From Lepisosteus oculatus (lineage: Eukaryota > Chordata > Actinopteri > Semionotiformes > Lepisosteidae), in the NCBI RefSeq assembly GCF_040954835.1, contig NC_090718.1, positions 12,043,532 through 12,107,531 on the forward strand: DNA of 64,000 nucleotides, given 5' to 3'. The stretch's first letter is position 1. The number at the start of each line of letters is the position of its first letter. A model generated the notes under the pieces. It searched no databases, had not been told where the DNA came from, and saw only the letters and a program-made list of their open reading frames with translations. A program made the translations under genes and the position numbers. Positions 12,661 through 26,700 of the stretch are shown here, piece by piece.

Positions 12661-14429
12661 CTTTGATTGCAAGGCAGCTATTGTGTTTATTGACTGCTAG
12701 CTCCACATCTTATAATTGTGTATAATTTCTCAGAATTGGGTAGCTCTATCTTTTGATTCTAGAAGTTACCTTTTCAGATCATTGTCTTTACATGTTATTC
12801 CCTTATATATATCTATCCCTTTACAGAAGCATATCGGAGAAGAAATGTTCCTCCGTGTAGTTTCGGAGAAAGTGCCCAAGTGAACAAGTGATCCGTGCCT
12901 GTTAGTGAATGTCTTGCACCGAACAGCTTTTCCAGTTTGCCCTGAATGAGTACATAGAGTTATGCTTTCAATGTTCAGCAAATTTTCACCTCGTGCGCAG
13001 TAAGGCAATGCACTGACCACTCCTCGATACAGCATTCTCATTCTGTGTGGACCGAATAGTTGTTTTCTCACACAGCTTTGAACTGATCAAACATCCGCCT
13101 CACCAGATAACTTTCTCATTTAGGTTATAGAATTAATGAATGGCTACCTTCATGCTCCTGTCATGAAGCTTGTCAGCCTGCTGATAGGTTCAATGTGGCC
13201 CTGAGATGAATGTGTGTGTCTGCATTTCATCTTTAAACTCCTTTAACTGTTAATCACACCTGACAAGTATGAGATTTGTTGTGGTTTCTGTTGGTGGGTG
13301 CCAGGCACTGTAAAATGCTCAGTCATGCGAGACAAGGAACAGGGTGCACTGATTACATGTTTCCAAGTATTCTGTCCCTTTCAATCTGAACCAAGAGAAT
13401 GGGCAGGGTGACTCAAGCCTCCTGATGTTTGGTGACACCAACCTAATCAAATTATTATCCTCGAGAGATTTTTGATTTTGTTATTGCTGCATTTTCTTGG
13501 TAGTCCTGCGGTCGTTTAGATTAATTGTGCTGAACTTTACTTCAGATAAACTATCCGTGAAGCATTTCCTGAGTTGAAGGGCTGTGCTTTTCCCCTCTGC
13601 CGATGTGTGGGTGAAATTAGGGGCAGGACGTTTCCTGGGAAGAGCTGTGTCTACACGCACAAGGCCTGGGATACAGTGAGGGAGAGGTGGGGAGGCTCTC
13701 TTCAGCTCTCCCAGGTGTGTGAACAATAGCAAGGGCCTGCAGAGGGAGAGGGGTCATGCTTGGCCAAGCATAGCCTGTCGTCTCCAATCTGGGAAGTGGA
13801 GGGGAGCCCCAAAAATATACCTCAGGAGAAAATTAGCAGACAGCCTGTGCTCCCACTGCCAGCGGGGAGAAGCAAGACAGAGACCCACTTTCTGCTACAC
13901 TTTGAGAAATACTCCAGAATTAGATATTCCTGCCTGAAATAACAAATCTAATCCCACACCTGGCAGAATCAGAACAGCTTCCAGTCGTACTGGGGGAGGA
14001 AACGCAATCGAGCTGCAGCCCAGTAGGTGATCTCCTGTCGCAGTGGGAGGGGCAGAGAGCGAGCCAGGCTCACAGAAATGTTTCTTGTGTGATGTATGCA
14101 AGTATCCAAAAACATGTTTGTACTGCAAATGTCTGTACACGTTGTGTTGATTGTATCACCTTTGGCAATACTGCAGCTCATCGGACGCGCCAATGAAGCT
14201 CTTTGGATTTGAATTTGTATGACTTGGGGTACAATAGGGAGGAGAGGGGGGGAGCCCGGGGGTGAAAACCGTCAGGGGGTAGTTGAATAGCTCCAGCAGG
14301 GTGTGACAGAGAAGGGGGTTGGGGGTGGAGAGGCTGTGTGGGGTATTGTGTGCCCTTTAGTAGACGGGGGGCCAATCGAAAGACTTGGAGTTGTCTTTAC
14401 CTACCACAGCACAGACAAGTCAACACCTA

Positions 14430-15260
14430 TTTTTTGTTAGAAAAGAAAACAGTGAATTATTTCTGGAGGCAAGGAGGAGAAGGATCTCGGTACTTTGTTT
14501 TTCGACGTTGGAACTGGGACCCCCCTCCCCCAGCGCAGTTAACTTAGGGGTTGGAAAACAAGGGCCGAATCCAGGGCCCCGAGTGTTCGAGAGACGTCGT
14601 CGGCTGCGTTGCCAGGCTCGTTCGGGACTCGAGGCGTCGTCAAGTCTCAGAGTGGCAACAGGCCCGGCTCGCTCTCTTGACAATCCTGGGTTCTGCCCTT
14701 CCAGTCAGAAATAGGGAGCGTGCCCGCGGCCAGCCGCAAAAGGGAATGAAAACGCTCGCCTTCAAAAAATGGGCCGCGCGGCCCGTCGCCGGCCCCAAGT
14801 GCACAGTTAGCACTCTGCGCCTCTGAAAAGCGAAGTCGAGGCGGGGAGCCTCTCCGTACCCATCTGCCTATTCCCGGCCCCAGCTCCCTTTCCATCCAAG
14901 CTGTTGCCGTACCGACCGCGTGCGGAGCCATTAATAACCTGGCCAATCGCCGCCGGTGCCCCCGCCAGGCCCACGAGACGGGCTCCAGATGTTTCCAATT
15001 AAAACAGGAAAGCCTTTCGGCTGCCCCTGCCTGGTTTTTTTTTTTCATAACAAGCAGCGAAAGGAGGAGGAAAAGAAAGCGTGCGACAGAGCTTGCCTTT
15101 CACCCGGCCGGGGCGGCAAGAGATGCTGAAGAGGGGAGGAAAAAGACTTTTTTTAACCGGCGAGGGCAGCGAGGAGGGGGCTCCGAGGAAGGGAAGTTGT
15201 GTGTGTGGTGGGGGTGTTTTTAAAGTCCCTCTGCTGGAGTATTTGGCACTGAGGGTATCT
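14430..15260. promoter_or_regulatory. CpG-rich block, candidate mcam promoter/exon 1 region
   Basis: Dense CpG dinucleotides (for example around 14575-14650 and 14720-14960) contrast with CpG-poor DNA on both sides. A GGCCAATCGC CCAAT-type box lies near 14940. It is about 2.4 kb upstream of mcam exon 2 and could hold the promoter. I could not find an ATG followed by a signal peptide and a phase-1 donor in it, so the link to mcam is inference. Confidence 0.4.
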
Positions 15261-17598
15261 GTCCTGTGAATAGAAGGCTTTATTCCACTTTTATTCTGTT
15301 TGAATGGCTTTGTCGGGGGCGCAGGGAGAAAAGCAGAGAGAGAGAGAGAGAGAAAGAGTAAGGGGAGAGTCACCACCCTCATGAGGAAGGATTGGCAATG
15401 AAAAGGTGCCCTGAGAAAAGTGCCAGGGCAGCACGAAATGAGGCTGAAAATAAGTGAAAAGTGTTTTTAATTTGCTGTGCGAAATAAGCCCACTCTCGAA
15501 CAATTAAAGCTGAAATGCTTTTGCAGCCAGAAAATGCAGTTTCTTGACCAATCCTGGTCCATATAAAGCTACTTACATCAAAGCCTTAAAGCATCCTTAA
15601 CACCTTTCAGATTACGTGTTGTCTCAGATGATACAGCACCTTTAACACAACAGAATTCAGCTCCTTCTGCTGGTGACCTCAAGGAGATTTGAAGCACTGT
15701 GCCAATAGTCATGTATTCAGCTTAGGAGAACTATACAGAAAGTGTTTTTCTCTAGAAGCTGCACATGTTGGGAGAAAAACTGTTTTTCCCCTTGTTTTAA
15801 TTATCATGAGTATTAAGGGTTAACTCTTACCTTCCTCCTCGTTCCTGGGTGCAGAGGGACTGCTGTGCTGTTGAGAATGAGTCAGCAGAGCCATGACATT
15901 ACTAATATACAGGAAATATCAATGCTGGAAAATCTCATTTCTAGCAATTATCCAGTTTCTGCAATGCTTGAAACTTTTCATTCTCAATTAAGAACCAGTG
16001 AGATAAATGCTAATGAAAAGTGAGATGCAGTAATGAAAGCAGCCTCACCCAGCTCACCGCAGAGCTCTTCCAGTGCAAACACTCACTCTCACAGAGCAGT
16101 ACCTCCAGTTTCAGCCTCTCCTCCAACCGACCTTTGACCTCTTTGACCTTTAACCCTTTTCTCAGGTCAAGATGGCAATGGTGCTTTTAAACCTGGGGCT
16201 TTCTGGAAGTGTTGCAGAGCCTGCAATCTCACTGTGGCTGCATTCCTCATCTTGGAATCAGCAGACAGTGAAGAAATTGTTTCTTTCAACTATTCTGTCT
16301 GGGATAAGGGTTTCACATGTTGGGGGTTTTTCCCATATAAACAGCAAACAAAATAAATCTAAATCTAAATCATTTAATTGAACTTCACTTTGCTTTCCCT
16401 ACGTACATGACAAACATTAACTTGGTTGGAGATGAGGGCTCTTTCTTTTTCCTGTACGTGATCTGTCATTACCTCATTGCAGCCCTCTGATGTTTGCCTT
16501 AACAAATGCTTCTTATTTTACCTTCTGATCTAAAGCTGAATTGTTTGAAAGTGGGCTGGTAGATGCTGCCAGACAATACACTCTTCAGGTTCTTCAGTGA
16601 GCCCCTGTTCTTCCCGTTGTGTGTGTTCTGCCTCGGGCACAAAAACACAAACTGCTCTGAAACCGTTTCTTTGAACTGGCCCAGCCTCGGTTTAGCAGAG
16701 AAATGTGCTATTTGGAAATGCTAGACCTGAGCAGAACCTCTTTTTTAACGGCACCAGAGAGAATGCATTTCTCTGCTGAAAATACATTCTGGAAAGCAAT
16801 AGCCAAGTGTCAGATAAGACCACAGGCCCAGCAGCCTCATTCTGACTTCTTGTCCCACTACAGCAGACTCCTGAAACACTCCAGGGACACACAGGCCCCA
16901 TCCACATGCTGAGGGTGAACACTAGATAATTATGCTCTCGCTAAATCAAGCCTTTCTTTCCATGTGCGGGTGACACACTGGAATGTACGGCCTTGCCCTC
17001 TGCTAATGTGCGAGAGGGTGGGTTTGCCGAATTCTTGACATAACATCTTCTTCGGCCTCCTTTGTGCAGCTCGTTACACCGAGACATTCATAGGGATGTT
17101 TTAGAGAGGAAACTCTGCAAGCACCAACCCTACAGCTGCGCTTTCTGATGAAGAGGCAAAGCCCAGTTGTGGTGGCCACATGGGTACAGGAACGTGGATG
17201 CTGAAAACGCAGTCTCTGGAGCTTTGAAATATTATAATACTTTCCCAAGCCTTTGCGAACAAAACCCTGGGCTTGGTTGTTTCATGTGTGCCAACATCAA
17301 GCTCAGGAGTAGATAACTCCACTCCTGGAGTGCTGAGTGTGTTTCTGGTTTTCATTCCATTTCAGACTTTAATTGAATTGAATTAAGTGGACAATAAGTC
17401 CATTATCTGAGCTTCCCAGGTCTTTCTCAGTTATGATTTGAAAGGTACCTTGAAAAACCACAGGAACATCCCTTGAGAGCCAAGGTTGCCTCATCTAGCT
17501 GAGTGGTGAAATGGCATGAGCAGACGTTCCTGTTGACCCCTTTTAAAAGTGCTGCCCCAACCCCCAAAAACTGACTTTCTGCTTGTCTGTGTCCACAG
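15261..17598. other. Stretch between CpG block and mcam exon 2
   Basis: Includes a short AG microsatellite (about 15338-15354). An open frame from 16172 starts with a mildly hydrophobic MAMVLLNLGLSG, but it lacks a phase-1 donor at the right place. If exon 1 is upstream, this is intron 1. Confidence 0.4.
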
Positions 17599-17723
17599 TG
17601 TCAGCACTGGTGATGGTGACCATGAAGGACCAGGTGGAAGTGTTCCAGGGAGATACGGCACACATTCCCTGCAGAGCCACCTTCAGCAAGACGCCCAGTG
17701 CTGTGCATGTACAGTGGTTTGTG
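17599..17723 (+). CDS. mcam: mcam exon 2: first half of Ig V1 domain
   Basis: Starts after a ccacag acceptor in phase 1 and ends at a gtgagt donor in phase 0. It encodes the N-terminal strands of the first V-type Ig domain, with the B-strand cysteine in HIPCRA and the core tryptophan in VQWFV. The phase-1 entry means a signal-peptide exon must precede it. Confidence 0.9.
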
Positions 17724-20700
17724 GTGAGTAATGCTCTAGGATTCCATAGGCTTCCATGACTAATTCCAGAATTCCACATGGAAGAATTCCAGAAGGGCCA
17801 CTGGGATTCCTTCCACCTCTTTTGGGATTACAGTTCTTTTCCATTTCTCTCCCTGCCAACAAATGCAGTCGGACTGATTTTATACCCATTTGATATGACC
17901 AGATTGGTCACAGTCTTCTCACATGGTAAGATGTTGCCTTGGCAAGATACTTATTTTGGTCAAGTTTTTCATTCATTAAATGGCTCCAGAAGAGGCCTAA
18001 AAAGTGGAAACCCTTACAAAATGAAGTGTTAATGTGTTTTCGGCCTGTCACATTTGAATTCTGTTGTTTTGGTGGCAAGTTGAGTACACGAAAGGGTGAA
18101 AGGGGACTTTTCCGGCACTTCGAAGTGCTCATGCGCCAACACAACAGGGGCAGGCAGGTGGCTCACATTTGTCAGAGGAGGGGATCATGACTTAAACACC
18201 ACGTTGTTCCGCAGCGGGGGAGCAGCAGCCGGGAGCGGATATATTTCAAGGACAGGAATGTCAGCGTCGCGGACAACGGCACAGGGTACACGGGCCGCAT
18301 CAGCATCGGCGACGACAACACCCTCACCATCGCCGACGTGCAGCTCAGGGACGCCCGCGACTTCATCTGCCAGGTCGGGGGCATGTCAGCTGGCAAGGGG
18401 GAGAACAGGACCGAGCTGAAGGTCTACGGTAAGAGGAGGTCTTAGACCTCAAGAGGCAGCTTGTTCTATTAAAAACCCCAAAACGAAGAGGACGCATCCT
18501 GAAAATGTAACCTTGTTTCCCAACGAAAACATCAAGCACCTAGTTCATCAGTTATAATATCAGTGCTTACCAAATAGCATGTTTTCAGCTTTTTAATGTT
18601 CTGAATTGAACAGAGGCGACTGACAACTAATAATAAATTATTACAGAGCAGAGAGTCTGTGTCCTTTTTTTTTATTCTTGTTGGGTTGCTCAAATCAAGT
18701 TATTGAAGCTGCTCTGCTTCACACGACAGAGATCTACTCCTTAGCGATGCCATCTGTAGTTCTGTGTATCATGCTGTAATCATTGCATCCCTCAGCTCCA
18801 CTCCAAGAGTGATGCAATCAGTGCTTACCTGCGGTGATGTAATCAGGGCTTGCCTGTGGTGATGTCACCGTTCCTCTGTCCCCTGACCTTGCTCAGTGCT
18901 GTCTCTGGGCTCTTTCTGCAGTGACTCCAGAGTTCCCTGTGATTGAGGGCAGCCACTCTGGATTCTCCGTCACCAGTGACGAACAGTCAGAGGTCAGAGA
19001 TCTCTCCTGTGCACCTCAGGCACTGTCTTCCTCGCACTTTAAGCCATATCTTTTCTAGGTGTCATAGAAGAAGAGCATTAATTCAGGATTGACTGTTTTG
19101 ACCCAGGTTTCCATGATTTGGCTTATTTTGTTATTCCCAGCAAATTCAGAGTTGTATTAAAGTGAATTGTACACCAGGCCAATAAGGTCTTGCACCACAG
19201 CTATGCAGAGATTTGCCTATGTGATTAGTTCTGTCAAGGGGCATTGTAATCTCCGTCCTGTCCCAGTCTGGGAAGGGATGGCCTTGTGATTCATGCAGAC
19301 TATCTGACGGGAAACCCTTTTGGTATTTTTAAATGTTACATCGGTGTTCGACTCCAGTAAATGTTTCTTTGAAAGAACGTGTTGCTGACCAGCACGTGTG
19401 CAGGAACACTGAAGGTTTTTTGTTGGGGAGGGAGGGGGTTAGAGCTGGCATTCAGTCAGTGGCTCAGTGTGGGTCTCTGGGTGTTTCACACCCGTGCTGG
19501 AAAGAAGCATTAAAAACCATTCACCCCACCTGTGCTGCGCTCCTCTGTGCAGATCGCGTCCTGTGAAGTCAGGAATGGCTACCCCCAGCCCAATGTCACC
19601 TGGTACCGCAATCACTCTCCCCTGCACCCACATGAGAACCGTGAGTACAGGGCTGAAACAGATGCTTTCACCAGTAATAATAATATTGCACTTTGGCTAT
19701 GTAATAGTCTGAGCTGTACTGCAGCAGTATGGTTACATCTGAACACTCTCAAGTCAATCTATATTACATTAACGTCAGATGCAAACACAGTACTAATTTG
19801 ATTTTCCATGCTGAATAACTCAATTACATTTCTATGTATCGAAGTACACACATACTGTATATATAGACTGGCTGTGAATGTACTGTCCCTAATTGTGAGT
19901 AGCGTCACTGCCTGTAAACTACATCACACAACCATAATAATACACACTCCACTGAAGACAGTCGCTCTAGAAGGATGGTATTGAGGTTGGGATGCAAATA
20001 TGTCAGAACTTTGTGGAACACTCGTTAATCAAGTCATCATTGCTGCTTGCAGGAGCCCAAGACACCATCTGGCGGGGATTCCTAATCCTAATACATTTAG
20101 TGCACATCCAGTATCATATAGCACAATTTATAAAGGCATTTTCTTGCTCCACGCCCAGCTACGCATCAATCCTGTCACCTATGGCCAAAGCCCAACTAAA
20201 GATGAGATTTTATTTTAGATATTGTGTATTGACCAAGTGCATGACTAGGACAGTGGATCAGAGATGAAGGAGCTGTTTTCTGGCTATCTGTCTATGCTGT
20301 TTTGTGTGAGATGAAGGATGTGTTTCTTGTTGTGTGCTGTGTCTCCCTTGTCAGAGATGAAGAAGCTGTATTCTGTGTAGTGTCTGTACTGATGTACAAG
20401 ATGAAGGATGTGTTTCTTCGTTGTGTGTTGTGTGCGCGCTGTCGTCGGAGATGAAGGTGCTGTTTTCTCACAGAGCGCTCAGCTTGCTGTGTGTGCGCTC
20501 TTGTGCAAGGTGAAGAATGTGTTTCTGTGTGTACGTGCTGTTGTGCGAGGTGAAGAATGTGTTTCTGTGTGTACGTGGTGTTGTGTGAGGTGAAGAATGT
20601 GTTTCTGTGTGTATGTGCTCTTGTGCAAGCTGAAGAATGTGTTTCTGTGTGTATGTGCTGACATGTGGCTCTGTGTGTTTAGAGATCACAGTGGTGCCAC

Positions 20701-23700
20701 AAGTGACCAAGGAGTCCAATGAACTCTTCTCGGTGAAGAGCAGCCTGCTCTACAAGGTCTCCAAGGAAGACAAAGATGCCACCTTCTATTGCGAGGTCAC
20801 CTACTCTGCCCCAGGAAGTCTTAAGATGGTCGAATCAGAGCGCATCAACATCACCGTGCACTGTGAGCCCCATATCTCCTCCGCACGGTCCCTGCCTTTG
20901 TGAATCTCTGTAGAAGCTGTACTTGCACATGCATAGTGGTTTTCACCAGAGCAGTCAGTGAAATTGACAAGGGAAAGCACTAAGCTAAGCAATGGCCTCG
21001 CTCTGTAGCTCTATAGAGAGATGAGGTACTGTATATGAGCTGATGTAGGATGGACTGAGGTTTTCTACCAGACACTCAATAATACATCACAGAAAAGAGT
21101 AACTAATCAGAGGACAGAAAATGATCTAATTTGCAATGTTGATGGTCAACAGTCAATAATTCCTCACAGAACATATAGATTTGTAGTATTTTGGCTCTTG
21201 CACGTACACTATCCTGCCAGTGTTCTGAATGATGGACCTCAGCCAGTATACCAGAGTTCAGACCACTAGTTTTACGAATGACGTTGTGAGAGCTGCAGTG
21301 AACAGAAAAAGTGGATCTCAGTGGGAAGTCTCTTTCAGAGAAAGTATATAATATAATTTTCACTCTTCACACATCTTTAGTTTTGACATAATTTCATGTT
21401 ACCAGAGTGACATATTCTATACTCGTCACCTTGGTTGCATGGTGACAAACAGGAGAATGCCATCTACTCTTTTTTGTTGAATTTTGTTGAAAAGTTTTGT
21501 TGAATTTTTTAAGAGTAATTTCTGCTCTTTTAAAAAGGACTGCGTCGCCGACTAAGCTGAGCCTCCTCAGGAGTTGCCTGAGTGAGTTTCTTGTAGAGCC
21601 AGGAACCAGAAGGGACGTCAGTGGATTGGCTATAGAGGCCCAGCTTTCTAAAGAAGCCTTCTTGTCCACAGACCCAACCACCAAGGTGGAGCTGGTGAGC
21701 GAGTCCCCTCAGGGCCTGATTAAAGAAGGTGACACTGTGAAGCTGCGTTGCCGTGGTGACGGAAACCCACCCCCACAGTACACGTTTTATTCAACCAGGG
21801 TAAGAACTCAATCCCTAACCCCTCCAGCCTGACACCTCACCCCTCCTTTATTTATTTTGACAAAGCATAAACAAAACCTTTAAACTTTCTTTAAAAAATG
21901 TGTTGGATTTTTTTTGTTGGATTTTCAGCTTTCATATTCCCTCTCAGAAAACTGTCCAGGAAACCAGACACAGATCTAAAACCAACTGCTTTGTTTCTTT
22001 TAGTGGTGGTGGTGGAGGAGACATAGGACACAAGATAATCTCATAATGTAATAAAAACACTTGGCATTTACAAAAATATATAAATAGACTTCCCAATCTC
22101 TGTCTGCCTGTGCATGCTCTTACAAAATCTGAACAATCTTTTGTTTCGGTCAGTCAACGTCTACTGAGGAGACCGAACTGAAATCTCAGTCTGACCTGTT
22201 GACCCTGGAGGAAGTGGCTCGGACAGACAGTGGACTTTACCAATGCAAGACCCTGGACCTGGACACATTTGAAGAGCTCACAGCAAACCTGGAGATCTTA
22301 GTCCACTGTGAGTGAGAATGGATGAACACTCCTGCCCAGTACATCAAAGAACATCGTAATGTGGAATCGAGAGAAGGCCAGTCATTTCTGGGTAGCTCAT
22401 TTCAGATTCCCACAGACTGACTTTCCTGCAAAAACAAGGAATTGGCATTGTTACCAACAACACAAAGTGTTTTCTTATCTGTCCACAGATCCAGTCGCCA
22501 AACGCATATTGCAGCCAGTGAGCAACGTTGGTACCGGACACCCTTACTTGCAGGCACCTTTGAGTTTCAGAGTTTCATAGGTCTCAGGGCTTCTTGATAA
22601 ACAGATTCATTAAAAGACAAGGGGTCTTGAGGCTTTGCAGCAAAATGGGTGAAGGCTCTGCTTTGTGAGTCAGATCTGAAGTAGGCTTTTCAAGCAGGCT
22701 GACTTTGAACTGGACTGTGCGTTTTGTCTCTCTGCAGATCTGGACCCTGTTGTGCTGAAACCCTCAGACACTGTTATCGCTGTGGAGGGAGACCGTCTGA
22801 TAGTGTCCTGCAATGCCCTGTCTTCTCTGAAAACCCAGGTTGTGTGGAAGAAGGTAAGAAGATGGAGACAGAGCCCACATCAGGCTCCTGTGAGCCAGGT
22901 GTCCAATAATGTTCAGATTCCCAGACAACAATGGCAGCCGATTCCAGGAGGAATTCTATCTGTCTCAGAGGTCAAAATGGGGTTTCCATGACTTGGGGCA
23001 TCACTGGCTTTTGGGGCTCCTCTTTTTCGAAAACGGACTCCAACTCTTGTCCTACAGGGTCATGGTCCAGTGGAGTCTACTCTGTAATTTAATAATAATT
23101 GCTTACATTTTCTGGACACTCCACTCAAAGCGCTTTACAGGTAATGGGGACTCCCCTCCACCACCACCAGTGTGCAGCCCCACCTGGATGATGTGACGGC
23201 AGCCATAGTGCGCCAGAACACTCACCACACACCAGCTATCAGTGGGGAGGAGAACAGAGTGATGAAGCCAATTCATAGATGGGGATTATTAGGAGGCCAT
23301 GATGGGTAAAGGCCAATGGGAAATTTGGCCTGAACATCGGGGTTACACCCCTAATCTTTTCAAGAAACCCCCAGGTATTTTTAATGACCACAGGGAGTCA
23401 GGACTTCGGTTTTACGTCTCATGCGAAGGAAGTCACCTTTTTTTCAGTATAGTGTCCCTATCACTATACTGGGGCATTAGGACCCACATAGACCACAGGG
23501 TGAGCACCCCCTACTGGTCCCACTTACACCTCTTCCAGCAGCAGCTGGCCAGGCTCACACCTGTTGAGCTGCTGGCCATTAAATTGCCCTTCGGAGAAAA
23601 GAGTCCGACGGCCCCTTTCTTTCTTTGCTGGTCTAGAAGGGGGAGTCCATCTCAGCAGGCAACACGCTGACCCTGACGGAGGCTACCTTTGACACAGCGG

Positions 23701-26700
23701 GAGAGTACGTCTGTGAGGTCAGCGTGCCGGAGCTGCCTGGGCTGGAGAAGAGTGCTTCGCTGATGGTGCTTGTGCAGGGTGAGTGCACGCAGGCTCACAG
23801 CTGGAGACCGCAGCTCAACATCCAGGAATGGAGACCTCTCTGGTGGGGGATAGAGATCGTAGTTCCGTGAATTAAGAGTTCCACATTGTTTTTTCTTGTC
23901 AGGAATACCAAGGCTGAACATGCATCCTGAGACAGAGATAGAGGAAACTGTGGGAAAGTTTGTGAACCTCACGTGTGAAGCCCGCGCGTACCCCCAGCCC
24001 AAAATCCACTGGGTTATATCTGGCACTCAGGTACCTGCAGAGCAAGGAAACATCAGGGGATGATGGGACAGAGTTAAGAGGGAATTTTAGAACAGCAAAT
24101 ACAGTTACGAGTTGTTCTAACTCAATGACGTAGTCTCCAGCACAACAGTTTCAGTAAAGTTTTGTAAATGACCCTTGACTATGTGTTGAATTGCTTCCTT
24201 GCTGTCACTGAAATGCCGGTGAAGGTTTTTACCTTTGCGTACATTCGGTTTTTCTCTCTTCTCATTCCCCTCCGCTCTCCATTCCCCATCTCTTGCCCTC
24301 CTCTCACACCATTTCTGTCTTGTGCGCCACATCCCACGGCCAGAGACCCAACTGACCTCGTGTTGAGTCACTTAGACTGTCCTCAGTTGTCCACTTCCGT
24401 CGTGGTCCAATTGCTTGGAAACCAAAGTGACCCCTGTTTTTGTCATGATGATGAAGTATTAAGAAAGTACTTAAAGGATACAACTCACTTTTTAAGCACA
24501 GTTGATCCCTCCAAAAAAGGGTTTAGCCCTAGCTTGGTTGTAATAAGAAATAGCAAATTAGTAATATTCAGTGCCAGGAGACTAATACACAGGGTTCAGA
24601 GGTGCCTTGTATCTGTTGCAGAACACTTTAGCAGGTGACAAACTCCCAGTCCCAAACCCCAGTCCACGACGGCAGCCTTAAAACCATTTCAGCATTTTCT
24701 CAGAAGCTACGTTAGCCAATACCTCCTCTCTATGCTTCTCACCCAGTGTCAGGCACATTAGTCCCTACTCTCTGTTCTTCTTTGAACACATTTGTGTTTC
24801 CTTTTGTCCCTGCATGGTTTTTTTCCCACTCTTGGTATTGATGTACATATCTGGCCTTTCGCTAATTAGTTTGTTCTCCTGTGCTTTTGAAAACTGCACT
24901 CCTCTGATTATTTTCTGGGCATCTCAAACGTCCGTTTTTCAGCCTTAACCCTCGGGGAGCCGGACCAGATCTGTTGAAATGAGAGACGTTTCCCAGCTGG
25001 GCAGGGGAAGCAGTAACTCTTGGCTGTGTGTTTCAGGACTGGCGGGAGGTGTTCAGCCACGCGGGTGAGCAGCATGTGGTCAGTGTGGTGACCGTCAGGG
25101 TGACCTCCGGCCTCCAGGCGGCTTGCAATGCTTCGAACGAGGCCGGCTTCGAAGAGCATCTCTTCGCCATCTCAGCCAGTGAGTGCCAGTCTTGCTGTGA
25201 GCAGGAGGTCATTTGCACATTGGTGGTGACGTTTGGGCTAGTTTATCTCCAGTGATGCCTGTGTAATATACCGTACAGACACCGACACCAGAAGCTCGGA
25301 CGTTTGGACAAACAAAGACTTGCAGACGCTCTGTAGCCCATATTGCATTGAGCGCCTGCTTCTGGAAAAGGAAACCAGCTTGGCATGGTTTTCATTTCCC
25401 ACACCCAGGGGGAGAACATTTTTCCCTTGGTAAACTTCCGCTAGCGAGCAACTCACGGAGGGATGTTCTGATGCACAGCACAGGCCTCTTTTTTCCCCCC
25501 AAATCTGACCGGCTCTCATGCAGCCAGGCTCTTTAAAGTTGATTTCAGCTTCGGGTCTACAGACTCACCCGGCTTTATAAGGCAATATTCGCGAGTGTCG
25601 TAAAGATAGAAGTGTTGGCTGCTTTAGAAAGATCACCAACAACTTAACAAACGGTTGCCCTTAAGAGCCTGATTTGTGACCATCAGAAATACCCACTGTG
25701 TATAGTTTGCAATTACAAGTGATTGTGTAAGCCCTATTTTCCCTGGTGTCAAGACAAGGAACAGATGCAGCAGCAGTGATTTGCTGTGATGGTAATAAAT
25801 CTCACTTTTTGTATTCCAGCTCCTCTGGTAACTACCTCTACTGCTCCGTCCACCACTGGTGAGTTTCAGCTTTTACTGTCTGACTTCAATACACAAGAAA
25901 AAGAATCATTTTCCTACCTCTTGACCTGGAGGTCATGTGTTGCAGACTCCACAAGACTCTTCATCTTGATTTTGATGATCATTAGTCACCGAGCGATGAA
26001 AGCCATGATTAATATAAAGCCAAAAAAGCAAATTAATTCCTAATGATTTTTTCACAGTCTCTACATCCAGCACTGTCCTGTGTGAAAGCACTTCACCAGG
26101 AACATGTTGCAACACAGTATAGCTGAAAACCAGTAGAAGGTAGCTCATGTTTAAAACGTCACTCATATTAAACGTATGGTTTCTATTAGCTTGAGTTTAA
26201 ACAAGACAGCTTTCATCAAAATTATTTTCTAAATGGTAAAGTGACAGGTTTTAGATGTTTAAGTGCCATGAAAGCCCCTAATCAAAAAGTTTTAGTTTAG
26301 TTGATCTCAAGTCAATGTAGAATCAGAGTCAGAATCTACTTTATTGAAATTTTCCTTTGGCCTCATTGAGACAACAATATCAAGAGTGTCATGCAGGATA
26401 CCTAAAACCTTCAGTGGATCTTACAAGATGTATGCAATCAGTGCAATATAACTGACAATTCAATATAACAATACAACAAAAACATAGGGTTCAGGTGTGA
26501 CACAGGTGTATAGGCTGTCAATACAGTGCTGGGAAGAGGCTCATACATTGGAGTTTGAAAGAGTAATGGCACTTGGAACGAATGACTTCTTAAAAATGTT
26601 ATTTCCCTCTGGTTTGTTCTAGTCACAAAATCCAGAGAGAAGATTGTGAAAAAAGGTTTGTGCTTCGCAAAAACGCTCCCTGTTCTCAGCTTCACCCCCA

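Larger units (their letters stand above)
1..14429. other. Upstream flank of mcam, no gene recognised
   Basis: No exon of a known family was found on either strand. Contents are dispersed repeats listed separately (V-SINE 775-1014, tRNA-derived SINE 2262-2412, SINE/LINE tail 3390-3582, duplicated segments at 2690/4470 and 5046/6640, a gcgctatataag-family copy at 5760-5975, a LINE-like piece at 11700-11985, a SINE at 12313-12660). RNF26, the human neighbour on this side of MCAM, is not visible. Confidence 0.5.

Noticed and set aside
16172..16381. Frame starting MAMVLLNLGLSG as the mcam signal-peptide exon
   Set aside because: Weak hydrophobic run, no signal-peptidase-like site, and no phase-1 GT donor at the needed place.
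26058..26121. Possible extra mcam stem exon after ttttttcacag
   Set aside because: The only downstream gt (gtatag) leaves phase 0, while the next exon needs phase 1; the encoded sequence has cysteines unlike a mucin-like stem.
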